From Henriciella litoralis (GTDB lineage Bacteria > Pseudomonadota > Alphaproteobacteria > Caulobacterales > Hyphomonadaceae), in assembly GCF_002088935.1 (NCBI RefSeq), contig NZ_NCSS01000006.1, positions 2,450,407 through 2,514,406 on the forward strand: a stretch of DNA of 64,000 nucleotides, read 5' to 3'. Numbering within the stretch: position 1 is the stretch's first letter; the number at the start of each line of letters is the position of its first letter. Under the pieces are notes generated by a model. The model ran no database searches and had not been told where the DNA came from. It was given only the letters and a program-made list of their open reading frames with translations. Shown here one piece after another: positions 1 to 8,517 of this stretch. The position numbers and the translations under genes are program-made.

Positions 1-1395
1 TGCGCGAATGCCAATACTGGCCTGCCATTTGGGTGAGAAGGTCAGCGTATCGACGGCATAGATGGCCGCTGTTTCAGTTTCAATTGTGGGGCGACCCGTC
101 ACAGCTGTTTCGTTGCCAAACGGAATGCCATTGTCCGGATTGTCGAGATCGAGAATTGGGTTGGCACTGGTGCCCGTGCAAGGAAGTGTTGCGCATTCGG
201 TGAAGGCCTGCTGGCGATTGATGATTTCCTCGCGCGATAGCTCAATGCCGGTCACCAGGGTGTGAGAGACGCCGCCGGTGTCGAAGTCCATCGTGAGATA
301 GGACTGGTTGGTCCAGTATTCTGTAATGGCGTTGCGGCGCTTGGCGTTGGCGCTGACGGTGCGGGCAACCGGATCGGGCCGCTCAGGCGCCGAAGCTGTG
401 TAGGCGTTTTTGGACTGGCCGTAGCGAAGAATAGTATTGAACTGCATCGTGTCCGAAATCGCCCAAGCCAGTCGCCCGGTATAGATGTCCGAGAAGGTCT
501 CGCCATAATCGCGCGAGAGAACGCCATAGAAATTGTCCCGCCGAACATCGAACGGCCGGTTCTTGTTGGTGTCGTAAGGGTGGCCCCAGTCTGGCAGGAA
601 GTCGGTCGACAGGTGATAGTAGTCAAAGCCGACTTCGAGCGCGGTTGAAGGGGTCCACTCTGCTGCGAATGCCGTGCCCCAGCGGTCATTGTAGACATGA
701 TCGCGGCCAGCCACGCCGGATTCGTGCACCATGCCGTTGAAGCGCACAGCGAACGTGTCGGTGATCTGTTCGTTGAGGTCGATCGTCGCGCGACGGGTAT
801 CGTCGGTGCCGAGCGTGAATTCTGCGTCGCCCCAGTCACCCTTTCCGGGCTGTTTGGAAACGAGGCTGACGGCCCCGCCGGTCGTGCCACGGCCGCCAAA
901 TGTCGACGAAGGGCCTTTCAGGACCTCAATCTGCTGCACGGCAAATGTTTCGCGCGAACCGACGCCCGGATCACGCACACCATCGACATAGACATCGTTC
1001 CGCGCATCGAACCCACGAATGAAGATGCGGTCGCCAAATGCGTTGCCGCCTTCGCCTGTGCCGAGGGTAATGCCCGGCTGCGTGCGGAACACGTCCCGGA
1101 AGGATGTCGCGCCGAGGTCTTTCAGGGTCTCGTCTGTGATGACGCTAATCGTCTTGGGCGTGTCGATCAGGTCCTCGGTCAGAAGGCCGCTGGCGGACCG
1201 GACCGCGCGATAGGGCGCCTCTGGATCGGCATAGGGGTTCGTGTCCGCGCCCGGATCGGTGACCGTGATGGTCGGGTTACGAAGTTCCGGCTCGTCAGGT
1301 TCTGCGACGGCTGGCAGCCCGACCGCCAACGCAGCAGCAGAATAGATAGCGGCATGCCGGCGAAGGCTTGCCGGTCGGCGGATGGCGGTACTCAT
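1..1395 (-). CDS. TonB-dependent siderophore receptor (3' end cut by window)
   Basis: Outer-membrane gated porin for a ferric siderophore, energised by TonB. From the ATG at 1395 the frame stays open for 465 codons to the left edge, so only the N-terminal part is present. Residues 1-31 look like a signal peptide. The plug domain (about 45-160) shows DTPKTISVITDE, FIRGFDARNDVYVDGVRD and IEVLKGPSSTFGGRG, all typical of the siderophore (FpvA/FhuE-like) subgroup; beta-barrel sequence follows. A GGAG lies 8 bases before the ATG. Two Fur-box-like 21-bp sites lie 16-68 bases upstream, so iron repression is likely. The ligand cannot be told from the sequence. Confidence 0.93.
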   Translation of the reverse strand, partial: MSTAIRRPASLRRHAAIYSAAALAVGLPAVAEPDEPELRNPTITVTDPGADTNPYADPEAPYRAVRSASGLLTEDLIDTPKTISVITDETLKDLGATSFRDVFRTQPGITLGTGEGGNAFGDRIFIRGFDARNDVYVDGVRDPGVGSRETFAVQQIEVLKGPSSTFGGRGTTGGAVSLVSKQPGKGDWGDAEFTLGTDDTRRATIDLNEQITDTFAVRFNGMVHESGVAGRDHVYNDRWGTAFAAEWTPSTALEVGFDYYHLSTDFLPDWGHPYDTNKNRPFDVRRDNFYGVLSRDYGETFSDIYTGRLAWAISDTMQFNTILRYGQSKNAYTASAPERPDPVARTVSANAKRRNAITEYWTNQSYLTMDFDTGGVSHTLVTGIELSREEIINRQQAFTECATLPCTGTSANPILDLDNPDNGIPFGNETAVTGRPTIETETAAIYAVDTLTFSPKWQASIGIRA

Positions 1396-1410
1396 GAACA
1401 GGCTCCAGAA

Positions 1411-1463
1411 TGCAAATTGTTCTCAATTGCAGGGAGCGCTACTGCATATGAGAATTAATCGCA
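1411..1463 (-). promoter_or_regulatory. Two tandem Fur-box-like sites upstream of the siderophore receptor
   Basis: Two 21-bp sites, 1411-1431 and 1443-1463, each start with TGCA and end with TGCA or CGCA and are AT-rich with TTCTCAA or TGAGAAT cores. These match half-sites of the ATGAGAATNATTCTCAT type bound by Fur. Their starts are 32 bp apart, about three helical turns on the same face of the DNA. A fur gene is present at 47671-48093. Site identity is inferred from resemblance only. Confidence 0.6.
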
Positions 1464-1555
1464 ACCGCAAGCGGCAAAATATTTGGAGCCGTTTAATTCA
1501 CGGGTCTTTAGGGCGGGGCGTTGGCGCGCGCGTCCGGTCCGCAGCGCGTGTCCGG

Positions 1556-2878
1556 TCAGGTCTCGCGAATGTCTGCGCCAAGTTCGGCCATATGGCTCAT
1601 GAATGCCGGGTAGGAGGTCGCGATCATGGCCGCGTCATCAATGGAAACCGGGTTCTGGCTAGCGGTGCCCATGACAAGTGCGCTCATGGCGATCCGGTGG
1701 TCGTGGTGGGTCTCCACCAGGCCGCCGCCCGGAGGCGGTCCGCCGCATCCGTGCACAACGAAGCCGTCCTCGGTCTCATCCACCTCGACACCGTTGACGC
1801 GCAGCATGGCGACAATGGCCGCGATGCGGTCGCTTTCCTTGACCCGCAGCTCCTCAGCGCCGGTGACGACAGTGTCGCCTTCGGCAAAAGCGGCGAGGAC
1901 GGCGAGGATCGGAAACTCGTCAATCATCGAGGCGACGAGCTCTTCCGGAATGGCCCGGCCTTGCAGCTGACTGGAGGCGCCCTGCATGTCGATCAGACGT
2001 TCACCGGCCGCATCGCCCATCTCTTCTGCGCCAAGGTCAGCGCCCATCAGGGCCGCGGCCTGGAAGAACCCGTCCCGCGTCTCGTTTGACATGATGCCTT
2101 CTACGATGACGCCGCCGGAGCGGGAGATCAGCGCGGCTGCGATCAGAAAGGCGGCCGAAGACGGGTCGCCAGGGATCGCGGTGTCGACCGCCTGCAGTTG
2201 TTGGCCGCCCTCAATGGAGACGATGTTCTGCGTGCCTTCGCCGCTGGCCGTGCCAACTTCGGCGCCAAACCCGCGTAGCATCCGCTCTGTGTGGTCGCGT
2301 GTGGCCCGCGTCTCTGTGACGACGGTTTTTCCGACCGCGTTCAGTCCGGCGAGGAGGACGCAGGATTTCACCTGTGCAGAGGCTTGCGGCGGGGCGAATG
2401 CGATTGGGGTAAGCTTGTCAGAGCCATGCAGCCGTAGAGGCAACATGCCGCGGCCATCATGCTCGAATCGGGCGCCCATTTTTTCCAGTGGATTGATCAC
2501 GCGGTTCATCGGGCGTTTCGACAGGCTTTCGTCGCCGATGATTTCGACATTGATCGGGTATCCGGACATCAGCCCCATCATCAGACGTGATCCTGTCCCG
2601 GAATTGCCAAAGTCCAGCGCCGCATCCGGCGAGCGCAATCCGGCGCGTCCAACCCCCTTTACTGACCAGCGTCCATCGCCCGTGCGGGTGGTGACAGCGC
2701 CCAGTGCCGCCATGGCTTTTGCCGTGTTGAGCACATCTTCGCCCTCCAGCAAGCCGGAGATTTCGGACGTGCCTTCGGCAATGCCTGCGAACATCAAAGC
2801 GCGATGCGAACAGGATTTGTCGCCGGGTGCGCGAATGGCACCCTGGAGGCGGGGAACAGGGAACGAAGTCCAGGCCAA
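1556..2878 (-). CDS. aroA: 3-phosphoshikimate 1-carboxyvinyltransferase (EPSP synthase)
   Basis: Transfers the enolpyruvyl group of PEP to shikimate-3-phosphate in the cytoplasmic shikimate pathway. The 440-residue length fits. Visible motifs are APGDKSCSHRALMFA near the N-terminus, FGNSGTGSRLMMG, ASAQVKSCVLLAGLN, TRDHTERML, DEFPILAVLAAFAEG and KESDR. The ASAQVKS and RDHTE patterns resemble class II enzymes. The residue matching CP4 Ala100 appears to be Gly (NSGTG), as in glyphosate-sensitive forms; this is a by-eye alignment. The start is a TTG at 2878, supported by AGGAG six bases upstream. It is divergent from the TIGR02300 gene, with 102 bp between starts. Confidence 0.96.
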   Translation of the reverse strand: MAWTSFPVPRLQGAIRAPGDKSCSHRALMFAGIAEGTSEISGLLEGEDVLNTAKAMAALGAVTTRTGDGRWSVKGVGRAGLRSPDAALDFGNSGTGSRLMMGLMSGYPINVEIIGDESLSKRPMNRVINPLEKMGARFEHDGRGMLPLRLHGSDKLTPIAFAPPQASAQVKSCVLLAGLNAVGKTVVTETRATRDHTERMLRGFGAEVGTASGEGTQNIVSIEGGQQLQAVDTAIPGDPSSAAFLIAAALISRSGGVIVEGIMSNETRDGFFQAAALMGADLGAEEMGDAAGERLIDMQGASSQLQGRAIPEELVASMIDEFPILAVLAAFAEGDTVVTGAEELRVKESDRIAAIVAMLRVNGVEVDETEDGFVVHGCGGPPPGGGLVETHHDHRIAMSALVMGTASQNPVSIDDAAMIATSYPAFMSHMAELGADIRET

Positions 2879-2980
2879 TGGTTTCTCCTATGCAGAAGCA
2901 GCGAAAAGCGCTTTGACAGGGGCGGACGTTTCTGGCAAGCGCGCCAACATTATTTCAATCGCGTCCTGGAGACCCGGCCC

Positions 2981-3598
2981 ATGTCCGATCCTGATCTTGG
3001 TACCAAACAGATTTGCCCGAGCTGCGAAGCCAAGTTCTATGACCTGAACAAGCGTCCAGCCGTCTGCCCTAAGTGCAAGACCGAGTTTGACCCTGAGGAT
3101 GATGAAGTGCGCTCAACCAGCGCAAAGCTGAAAGCCAAGCGGGCCAAGAGCGCCGTCCCGGTCGATGATGACGATGAGGACGAGGCCGAAGAAGACAACA
3201 AGAAGAAAAAGAAAAAGAAGAAGGCGGCCGCTCGCGACATCGACGATGACGATATCGACGATGATGACGAGGAAGACGACGACGAGGACGAGGAAGAAGA
3301 CGACGAAGATGACGTCGCTTCCCGCGAACTCGGGTCCGAAGCCGATGAAGTCGTTCTCGAAGGCGGCGATGAAGAGGAAGACGAAGAAGCTGCACCGGGC
3401 AAAGTGCCTGCAGGCTTCACGGAAGATGGCCTCGACGACGACGATGACGACGTTGACCTCGACGACGAGGAAGAAGACTTCGAACTCGACGACGATATCG
3501 ACATTGACCTCGACGATGATGACGACATCGACCTCGATGATGACGAAGATGACCTCGGCGATGACGAGGATGAGGAAGACGATAATAAAAAGTCCTGA
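2981..3598 (+). CDS. TIGR02300 family protein: zinc ribbon plus long acidic tail
   Basis: Conserved alphaproteobacterial protein of unknown function, 205 residues from the ATG at 2981. Residues 10-32 carry a zinc-ribbon pair, CPSC and CPKC, around FYDLNKRP, the signature of TIGR02300. The rest is extremely polar: a KKKKKKKK block near residue 75, then about 120 residues made mostly of Asp and Glu, ending NKKS. The tail is probably disordered, and may bind cations or mimic nucleic acid (inference). A longer open frame upstream exists, but only this ATG begins at the conserved MSDPDLGTKQICP. A hairpin follows at 3619-3641. Confidence 0.85.
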   Translation: MSDPDLGTKQICPSCEAKFYDLNKRPAVCPKCKTEFDPEDDEVRSTSAKLKAKRAKSAVPVDDDDEDEAEEDNKKKKKKKKAAARDIDDDDIDDDDEEDDDEDEEEDDEDDVASRELGSEADEVVLEGGDEEEDEEAAPGKVPAGFTEDGLDDDDDDVDLDDEEEDFELDDDIDIDLDDDDDIDLDDDEDDLGDDEDEEDDNKKS

Positions 3599-3618
3599 TA
3601 ATTGGACTTGATCAGGAG

Positions 3619-3641
3619 CGCGTGAGCCGATAACTCACGCG
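3619..3641 (+). terminator. Stem-loop after the TIGR02300 gene (weak terminator)
   Basis: CGCGTGAG (3619-3626) pairs perfectly with CTCACGCG (3634-3641) around a 7-base loop, 20 bases after the stop codon. No T-run follows, so it may be a weak terminator or an RNA-stabilising hairpin. Confidence 0.45.
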
Positions 3642-3654
3642 TCTCCAATGAATT

Positions 3655-3730
3655 GGGGCCTTAGCTCAGCTGGGAGAGCGCCTGCATGGCATGCAGGAGG
3701 TCAGCGGTTCGATCCCGCTAGGCTCCACCA
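3655..3730 (+). tRNA. tRNA-Ala (anticodon GGC)
   Basis: A 76-base cloverleaf. The acceptor arm GGGGCCT pairs with AGGCTCC (one G-T), followed by an encoded ACCA end. The D-arm has AGCTCAGCTGGGAGAGC. The anticodon stem CCTGC/GCAGG encloses ATGGCAT, giving anticodon GGC. The T-arm contains GGTTCGATCC. This reads GCC and GCT alanine codons. A strong terminator starts 24 bases downstream. Confidence 0.98.
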
Positions 3731-3753
3731 TTCAACTCCGGTTTGCGTCGCAA

Positions 3754-3778
3754 AAAATCGGTCCAGTGGACCGATTTT
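3754..3778 (+). terminator. Intrinsic terminator of tRNA-Ala
   Basis: An 11-bp perfect stem, AAAATCGGTCC with GGACCGATTTT, around the loop AGT, with the TTTT on the 3' arm. It may act on both strands because of the A-run on the 5' side. Confidence 0.85.
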
Positions 3779-3864
3779 AGGATTTGAATGCTGCGGCAGC
3801 AGCCCGGTTACCGTGAGATTGGCTTTACGAAATAAGTGTCCCGGCAGGGGCCTTTCTTGTTCTT

Positions 3865-3876
3865 GCTCAATTGAGC
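3865..3876. promoter_or_regulatory. 12-bp perfect palindrome upstream of the flavoprotein gene
   Basis: GCTCAATTGAGC reads the same on both strands and lies about 130 bp before the start of the flavoprotein gene at 4007. It could be a dimeric regulator site. No regulator is encoded next to it, so the call is tentative. Confidence 0.25.
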
Positions 3877-4006
3877 CGGGCCGACTCACTGTCATGCAAT
3901 GGTGCCTTTTGCCCTGTGCGGGGTTCTCTGTGCGCGCCCTGCGACCGACGCAGTCCGGAACAGCGCTGCAAGGCTTCGCGTTACTCCCTTTGAAAAGGAG
4001 TATCCC

Positions 4007-4681
4007 ATGCCACAGACACTGACGCTGCAAGCGATCGAGAAAGTCACCCCCGACGTTAACCGCCTGACCTTCACCATGCCGCAGGGCATGCGCTACCGCC
4101 CAGGCCAGGCCTTCGATGTCGCGCTGGACAAGGAAGGCTGGCGCGGCGAAAAACGCCCGTTCACGCCGACAAGCTTGCCCTCAGAAGGCAAGCTTGAATT
4201 CACGATCAAATCCTATCCAGAGCATGACGGCGTCACCGAGCAGATCGGCAAGATGCAGCCGGGTGACAAGATTATCGTGGACGAGCCATGGGGCGCGATC
4301 AGCGATGAAGGCAAGGGCTGGTTTATCGCTGGCGGGGCAGGCGTCACGCCTTTCGTCGCCATCATGCGTCAGCGCCTTGCTGATAAGGGCACGCTGGAAG
4401 GCTGTGAGCTGATTTTCTCTAACAGTACCGAAGCAGACATCATCTATCGCGACGAGTTTGAAAGCATGCCGGGCCTGTCGACCTATTTCACGGTCACGGA
4501 CCAGAAGAAGGCCGACGTGCACACAGGCCAGATCGACAAGGCGCTGCTGAGCGACCGGATCAAGCCTGGCAAAGGCAAATGCTATGTTTGCGGGCCGGAC
4601 GACATGATTGAGGAAATCGTAGCGACTCTAGGCGATATTGGTGTTTCTGAAGACGATATTGTGATCGAGCAATTCGACTAG
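4007..4681 (+). CDS. FAD-binding ferredoxin/flavodoxin-NADP reductase-like oxidoreductase
   Basis: Small (224 residues) cytoplasmic flavoprotein of the ferredoxin-NADP+ reductase superfamily, moving electrons between NAD(P)H and a small carrier protein. Residues 45-55 include RPFTPTS, the FAD-binding RxYS-type motif. GGAGVTPF near residue 110 contacts the nicotinamide, and CGPDDM near residue 200 is the C-terminal NAD(P) motif. There is no 2Fe-2S domain and no signal peptide. The start follows AAAGGAG by six bases; upstream in-frame starts lack such a site. It stands alone between the tRNA and DUF1150, so its partner is not indicated. Confidence 0.85.
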   Translation: MPQTLTLQAIEKVTPDVNRLTFTMPQGMRYRPGQAFDVALDKEGWRGEKRPFTPTSLPSEGKLEFTIKSYPEHDGVTEQIGKMQPGDKIIVDEPWGAISDEGKGWFIAGGAGVTPFVAIMRQRLADKGTLEGCELIFSNSTEADIIYRDEFESMPGLSTYFTVTDQKKADVHTGQIDKALLSDRIKPGKGKCYVCGPDDMIEEIVATLGDIGVSEDDIVIEQFD

Positions 4682-4695
4682 ATGTCGGCTCGGGA

Positions 4696-4711
4696 CTGAA
4701 CAGCTGTTCAG
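4696..4711. promoter_or_regulatory. 16-bp perfect palindrome between the flavoprotein and DUF1150 genes
   Basis: CTGAACAGCTGTTCAG is fully self-complementary and begins 15 bases after the flavoprotein stop codon. It contains GAAC-N4-GTTC. It could be an operator for the downstream DUF1150 gene. There is no loop, so it is unlikely to be a terminator. Confidence 0.3.
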
Positions 4712-4897
4712 AGAAGGGCTACCAAAGTGATCAAATGCCCACTTCCTGCCGCTTTATCGGCTTGAACGCGGCAATTTGAGTCACCAGATTTAACAGTGAC
4801 ACAGCACCCGGCGCTCAAAGAGGCGTTGCCGCTAAGCGGGGCGAATCAGCCGGGTTGGATGTGTCGTGGCCCTGTCTTTGAAAGGAAGGTAATTGCC

Positions 4898-5143
4898 ATG
4901 ACGACAGACATTCAAAACCACGCTTCCAAAGTGTTCTCTGCCAAGGACCTTGTCTATATCCGTCGCATTGCGGAGCAGGAATTGGCCGGATTGCCACCCG
5001 AAGCGCTCGATACGGTCGCAGACCGCGATGCGCTATTCGTGCTCGCCAATGGCGAAGGCGAACAGCTTGCCATCGTGGAAGGCCGGGACGCCGCATTCGC
5101 TGCCGCCCGCGCCCACGAAATGCGCCCGGTGAGCGTGCATTAG
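4898..5143 (+). CDS. DUF1150 family protein
   Basis: Small conserved alphaproteobacterial protein of 81 residues with no assigned biochemical role. The family pattern is visible: VYIRRIAEQEL near the N-terminus, then FVLANGEGEQLAIVEGRDAAFAAARAHEM and the ending RPVSVH. In related genomes this gene often sits next to small heat-shock protein genes; none is seen here. The ATG at 4898 follows AAAGGAAGG by 7 bases, and upstream in-frame codons do not resemble the family. It ends 26 bp before a strong terminator. Confidence 0.85.
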   Translation: MTTDIQNHASKVFSAKDLVYIRRIAEQELAGLPPEALDTVADRDALFVLANGEGEQLAIVEGRDAAFAAARAHEMRPVSVH

Positions 5144-5169
5144 GCGCGTTCAGACGGAATTTCGAAATG

Positions 5170-5199
5170 AAAAGCCCGGCAGCGATGCCGGGCTTTTTT
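5170..5199. terminator. Bidirectional terminator between DUF1150 and the S9 peptidase
   Basis: AAAAGCCCGGCA (5170-5181) pairs with TGCCGGGCTTTT (from 5186) around GCGA, followed by a T-run on the + strand and an A-run on the 5' side. It ends the DUF1150 transcript. It also overlaps the stop codon (5198-5200) of the convergent peptidase gene, so it probably serves both. Confidence 0.85.
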
Positions 5200-7357
5200 A
5201 GTTGGGTTCAGCTTCAGCCGGAACTGGCGCGTCCAACTCCATCCCTGTTTCAGCCTTTTCGGTTTCTTCCCCGGATGAGGCCGATGTCGTACCGGATTCA
5301 TATTGCCAGGGCGTCAGGGGCAGGTACCGGTCCAGGAAGTTCAGCGTCTCGAGCAACTCCTTTTTCTGATCCTGCGGCGTGCGATAGGTATGGCCTCCCT
5401 CTTCCAGACGTACAAACTTGAAATAGCGTCCGGCGTCCCGCAGCGCGTCGGCCATCAGTTCGCTCTGTTTGATCGGCACGATTGAGTCGTTTTCGCCATG
5501 AATGAGCAGGATCGGGGCTTTTACGCGGTCGGCGAGTTGCGCCGGAGAGATCGCCCGTAGCGCATCCTTGTCCCGTGAAGGGTGCCCCATGTGCTTGACC
5601 CAGTACTCGTAGTTTTCGGAATCGCTACCGTCTTCCTTTTTGACATATTTCAGCTGCTCGAGAAGATCGGAGGGCGCGGCGCCCGCGATGACGCACTGGT
5701 ACATGTCCGGTGTCAGTGTAGCCGCAGCCAGCGCTGCGTATCCGCCATAGCTGTAGCCCACGATGCAGGCCCGTCCATCTTCCGCGCGCCCGGTTTGCTG
5801 CAGATATCGCAGGCCATCCTCAATATCTGTCTGCATGGCCCGGCCCCACTGGCGGCGGCCGCCATCAGCGAAGCTCAGACCATAGCCTGAGGAGCCCCGG
5901 AAGTTCGGCTGGAAGACGGCATATCCTTGCGCCGCCAGGATCTGGGCGTCCCGGTTGTACTCGTAGATATCACGATTTTCCGGACCGCCATGGGGCATCA
6001 TGATGAGGGGCGGTATCTCTCCCTCAGCCAGACCGTTCGGAACCGTATAATAGCCTGTGATCTCCAATCCATCACGCGCCTCGTATTTGATGACGTCCAC
6101 ATCGGAGAGAGCGTCGTGATGCAGATCTGGAAACGCCGTGCCGAAATGGTCGATTTTCGCCTCATCGGTTGAATAGACGTAGTAGTGGGATGCGAACTTC
6201 GGTCCGTCAGCCAGCAAAAGCCATTTCTTTCCGTCCCGGCTCGCATCGAGGGGAATGAGATTGGCCTTGCCCTCGAAAAATGTGCTCAGGCCATCGATAT
6301 GGGCCTGAAGGCGAGGATTATTATATTCGAGCTTGAGAACATCTTCGAAGTGATAGCTGCCGAGATATTCATAGGTCTCCGGATTGATGATCGCGTTTTC
6401 AATATCGAGCGTCGGGTGGGTCTTGATGGTCTCCAGGATTTCGCCGGTTTCGAAATTGTAGAGGTATATGCCCGTCGTGTTTGTCCCCTCAGGACGGGCG
6501 GCGACGTAATATGTCGCGAGCTGTGGACCGGGTGAGAGTGGCCGAAAGTCGGTCGTTTGCTTTGACACATTCTCGATGTCACTCACGCGGACCGTTTTCA
6601 GTTTCCGCCATTTGATGTCGCCATTTTTCTTCTTTTCCGGGCCATAATAGTAAAGCACAGTGCCGCGGCGATTCTGGTCGACGCGGAAGGCGGGATTGCC
6701 CTCAGCATCCACGAACCACCTGGTCGTCAGCCACCGGCCAAGCGCGACCCGCTCATACTCGCCGGTAGAGATCTGCACCTTGAAAAGATCGAGATCGCCG
6801 TGGAGGTTGGCCGCAATCAGAAAATGGTCTGGATCATTTGGCAGGAAGCTTACGACGCGCCCGAGATCAAGGTTCCGACGTTCTAGCGAGCGATTACCTT
6901 CAAACACGACATGATGCTTCTGGCCGTCTCTGGACAGAAGGATTAGGCGGGTCATCGGGATAGGCAGATGGCGGATGTTATCGAAACGGGCGTCCAGAAT
7001 TGTCTCGCGCGTGAAAACCTCGCCCCGAAGGTTGCCGAACATCGTGGCGGAGATCATCAGCCAGTCGTCGCTGGCCCACTCGACCCAATTGATGAATAGC
7101 TCTTCGCCGACATTGACATGGCGGACCTTGAACTCATCCGATCGCAGATCCACGAGGGCCAGCACCTCGCCAGATTCGCCCTGTTGCAGGGCCGCTAGCC
7201 AGTTACCGCTCGGAGACATTTCTATTTTGCTGAGCGCAGGCTCTTTGAGGAAGTCGTCAAGCTTCAGGCCGTTGCGCAATTCATTCGTGACCGTGCCCTG
7301 GGCCGTCGCCAATGCGCAGGACAGGATTAGCCATGCGCAAACCAGCAGATATCTCAT
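5198..7357 (-). CDS. S9 family (prolyl oligopeptidase-like) serine peptidase, exported
   Basis: Predicted periplasmic peptidase of 719 residues. Residues 1-20 (MRYLLVCAWLILSCALATAQ) form a signal peptide. A beta-propeller-like N-terminal half precedes a C-terminal alpha/beta-hydrolase domain with PHGGPENRD (oxyanion region), the nucleophile serine in GYSYGGYAA, Asp in LLIHGENDSIVP and His in EEGGHTYR. It probably cleaves short peptides, with specificity unknown. The ATG at 7357 has GGGAG eight bases before it; the GTG five codons upstream overlaps that site and is less likely. The stop codon lies inside the shared terminator. Confidence 0.92.
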   Translation of the reverse strand: MRYLLVCAWLILSCALATAQGTVTNELRNGLKLDDFLKEPALSKIEMSPSGNWLAALQQGESGEVLALVDLRSDEFKVRHVNVGEELFINWVEWASDDWLMISATMFGNLRGEVFTRETILDARFDNIRHLPIPMTRLILLSRDGQKHHVVFEGNRSLERRNLDLGRVVSFLPNDPDHFLIAANLHGDLDLFKVQISTGEYERVALGRWLTTRWFVDAEGNPAFRVDQNRRGTVLYYYGPEKKKNGDIKWRKLKTVRVSDIENVSKQTTDFRPLSPGPQLATYYVAARPEGTNTTGIYLYNFETGEILETIKTHPTLDIENAIINPETYEYLGSYHFEDVLKLEYNNPRLQAHIDGLSTFFEGKANLIPLDASRDGKKWLLLADGPKFASHYYVYSTDEAKIDHFGTAFPDLHHDALSDVDVIKYEARDGLEITGYYTVPNGLAEGEIPPLIMMPHGGPENRDIYEYNRDAQILAAQGYAVFQPNFRGSSGYGLSFADGGRRQWGRAMQTDIEDGLRYLQQTGRAEDGRACIVGYSYGGYAALAAATLTPDMYQCVIAGAAPSDLLEQLKYVKKEDGSDSENYEYWVKHMGHPSRDKDALRAISPAQLADRVKAPILLIHGENDSIVPIKQSELMADALRDAGRYFKFVRLEEGGHTYRTPQDQKKELLETLNFLDRYLPLTPWQYESGTTSASSGEETEKAETGMELDAPVPAEAEPN

Positions 7358-7420
7358 TCCGGCAACTCCCACTTTTACGCAGGAGTTGACGCATGAATGG
7401 CTTTTCCGTCAACCAGTGAC

Positions 7421-8407
7421 TTAAAGGATTGCCGGGATGACCCTGTCTGGCGGTCGGTGGCCGTCAGCAAATGTCTTGATGTTGATGATGACTTTTTCGC
7501 CCATCTCGATCCGGCCTTCGATGGTGGCCGAGCCCATATGAGGCAGCAGGATCACGTTTGGCAGGCCGATCAGCTCTGGATTGACCGAAGGTTCACGCTC
7601 AAACACGTCGAGGCCCGCGCCGGCGATCTTGCCCGCCTTGAGGGCGCGTGCGAGCGCAGCTTCGTCGATCACCTCACCGCGCGCGGTGTTGACGATGAAC
7701 GCGTCTTTCCGGATCAGTTCGAGACGGCGCGCCGATAGCAGGTGGAACGTGGCTGGCGTGTGCGGGCAATTGACCGAAATGATGTCCATGCGCGACAGCA
7801 TCTGGTCGAGGCTTTCCCAATAGGTCGCGTCCAGTTCTTCGGTGACCTGACGATTGACCGGCTTGCGGTTGTGATAGTGGATCTGCAGGCCAAATGCTTT
7901 GGCGCGCCGGGCGACAGCCTGGCCGATACGGCCCATCCCGATAATGCCTAGGCGCTTGCCAGAAAGGCGGCGGCCCAGCATCCAGGTTGGTGCCCATCCA
8001 TCGAACTTGCCTGCTTCCAGAAGCTGGATACCCTCATGCAGGCGGCGAGGCACACCGAGGATCAGCGCCATGGTCACGTCGGCGGTATCGTCTGTCAGGA
8101 CGCCTGGCGTATTCGTTACGGTGATGCCGCGCTGAACCGCGCTTTCGATATCGAGATTGTCCACGCCTGCGCCAAACTGCGCGATATGCCGGAGCTGCGG
8201 CGCGGCCTGAGCAAGCAGGCGCCCATCGATTTTGTCGGTCACGGTCGGGACGAGTACGTCCGCCCGCTTCACCGCATCGACCAGCTGAGCATCGCTGAAA
8301 GGGACATCGGTTTCATTGAGTTCGGTGTCGAACAATTCCTTCAGACGGATTTCGACAGGGTCCGGCAAGCGCCGCGTTACAATTACCTTCAGCCGCTTTG
8401 CGGTCAT
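7421..8407 (-). CDS. D-2-hydroxyacid dehydrogenase (glyoxylate/hydroxypyruvate reductase-like)
   Basis: NAD(P)-dependent cytoplasmic oxidoreductase of 328 residues that reduces 2-oxoacids to D-2-hydroxyacids. The Rossmann motif GMGRIGQAVARRAKAFG is clear. Catalytic residues are Arg in VNTARGEVIDEAAL, Glu in GLDVFEREP and His in LLPHMGSAT. Glyoxylate or hydroxypyruvate is a likely substrate, but the sequence cannot separate this from other D-2-hydroxyacids. The ATG at 8407 is chosen because AAGGAAAG precedes it closely; the longer frame upstream has no such site. It is divergent from the SH3 gene. Confidence 0.9.
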   Translation of the reverse strand: MTAKRLKVIVTRRLPDPVEIRLKELFDTELNETDVPFSDAQLVDAVKRADVLVPTVTDKIDGRLLAQAAPQLRHIAQFGAGVDNLDIESAVQRGITVTNTPGVLTDDTADVTMALILGVPRRLHEGIQLLEAGKFDGWAPTWMLGRRLSGKRLGIIGMGRIGQAVARRAKAFGLQIHYHNRKPVNRQVTEELDATYWESLDQMLSRMDIISVNCPHTPATFHLLSARRLELIRKDAFIVNTARGEVIDEAALARALKAGKIAGAGLDVFEREPSVNPELIGLPNVILLPHMGSATIEGRIEMGEKVIINIKTFADGHRPPDRVIPAIL

Positions 8408-8517
8408 CGACGTTTCCTTTCCTTGCAAAAAGCGCATAGCAGAGCCAGCTGCGCGCGCCAATGCATATAGCTAAAGAGCTTTACCTCTGATTCACCACAC
8501 TGGGCGAAGATGGAGAC

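Noticed and set aside
3037..3648. Poly-serine frame opposite the acidic TIGR02300 gene
   Set aside because: GAC/GAG codons read backwards give serine-rich strings; no ribosome site or family match.
4696..4711. LexA operator
   Set aside because: The GAAC-N4-GTTC form is the Gram-positive type; alphaproteobacterial LexA prefers GTTC-N7-GTTC.
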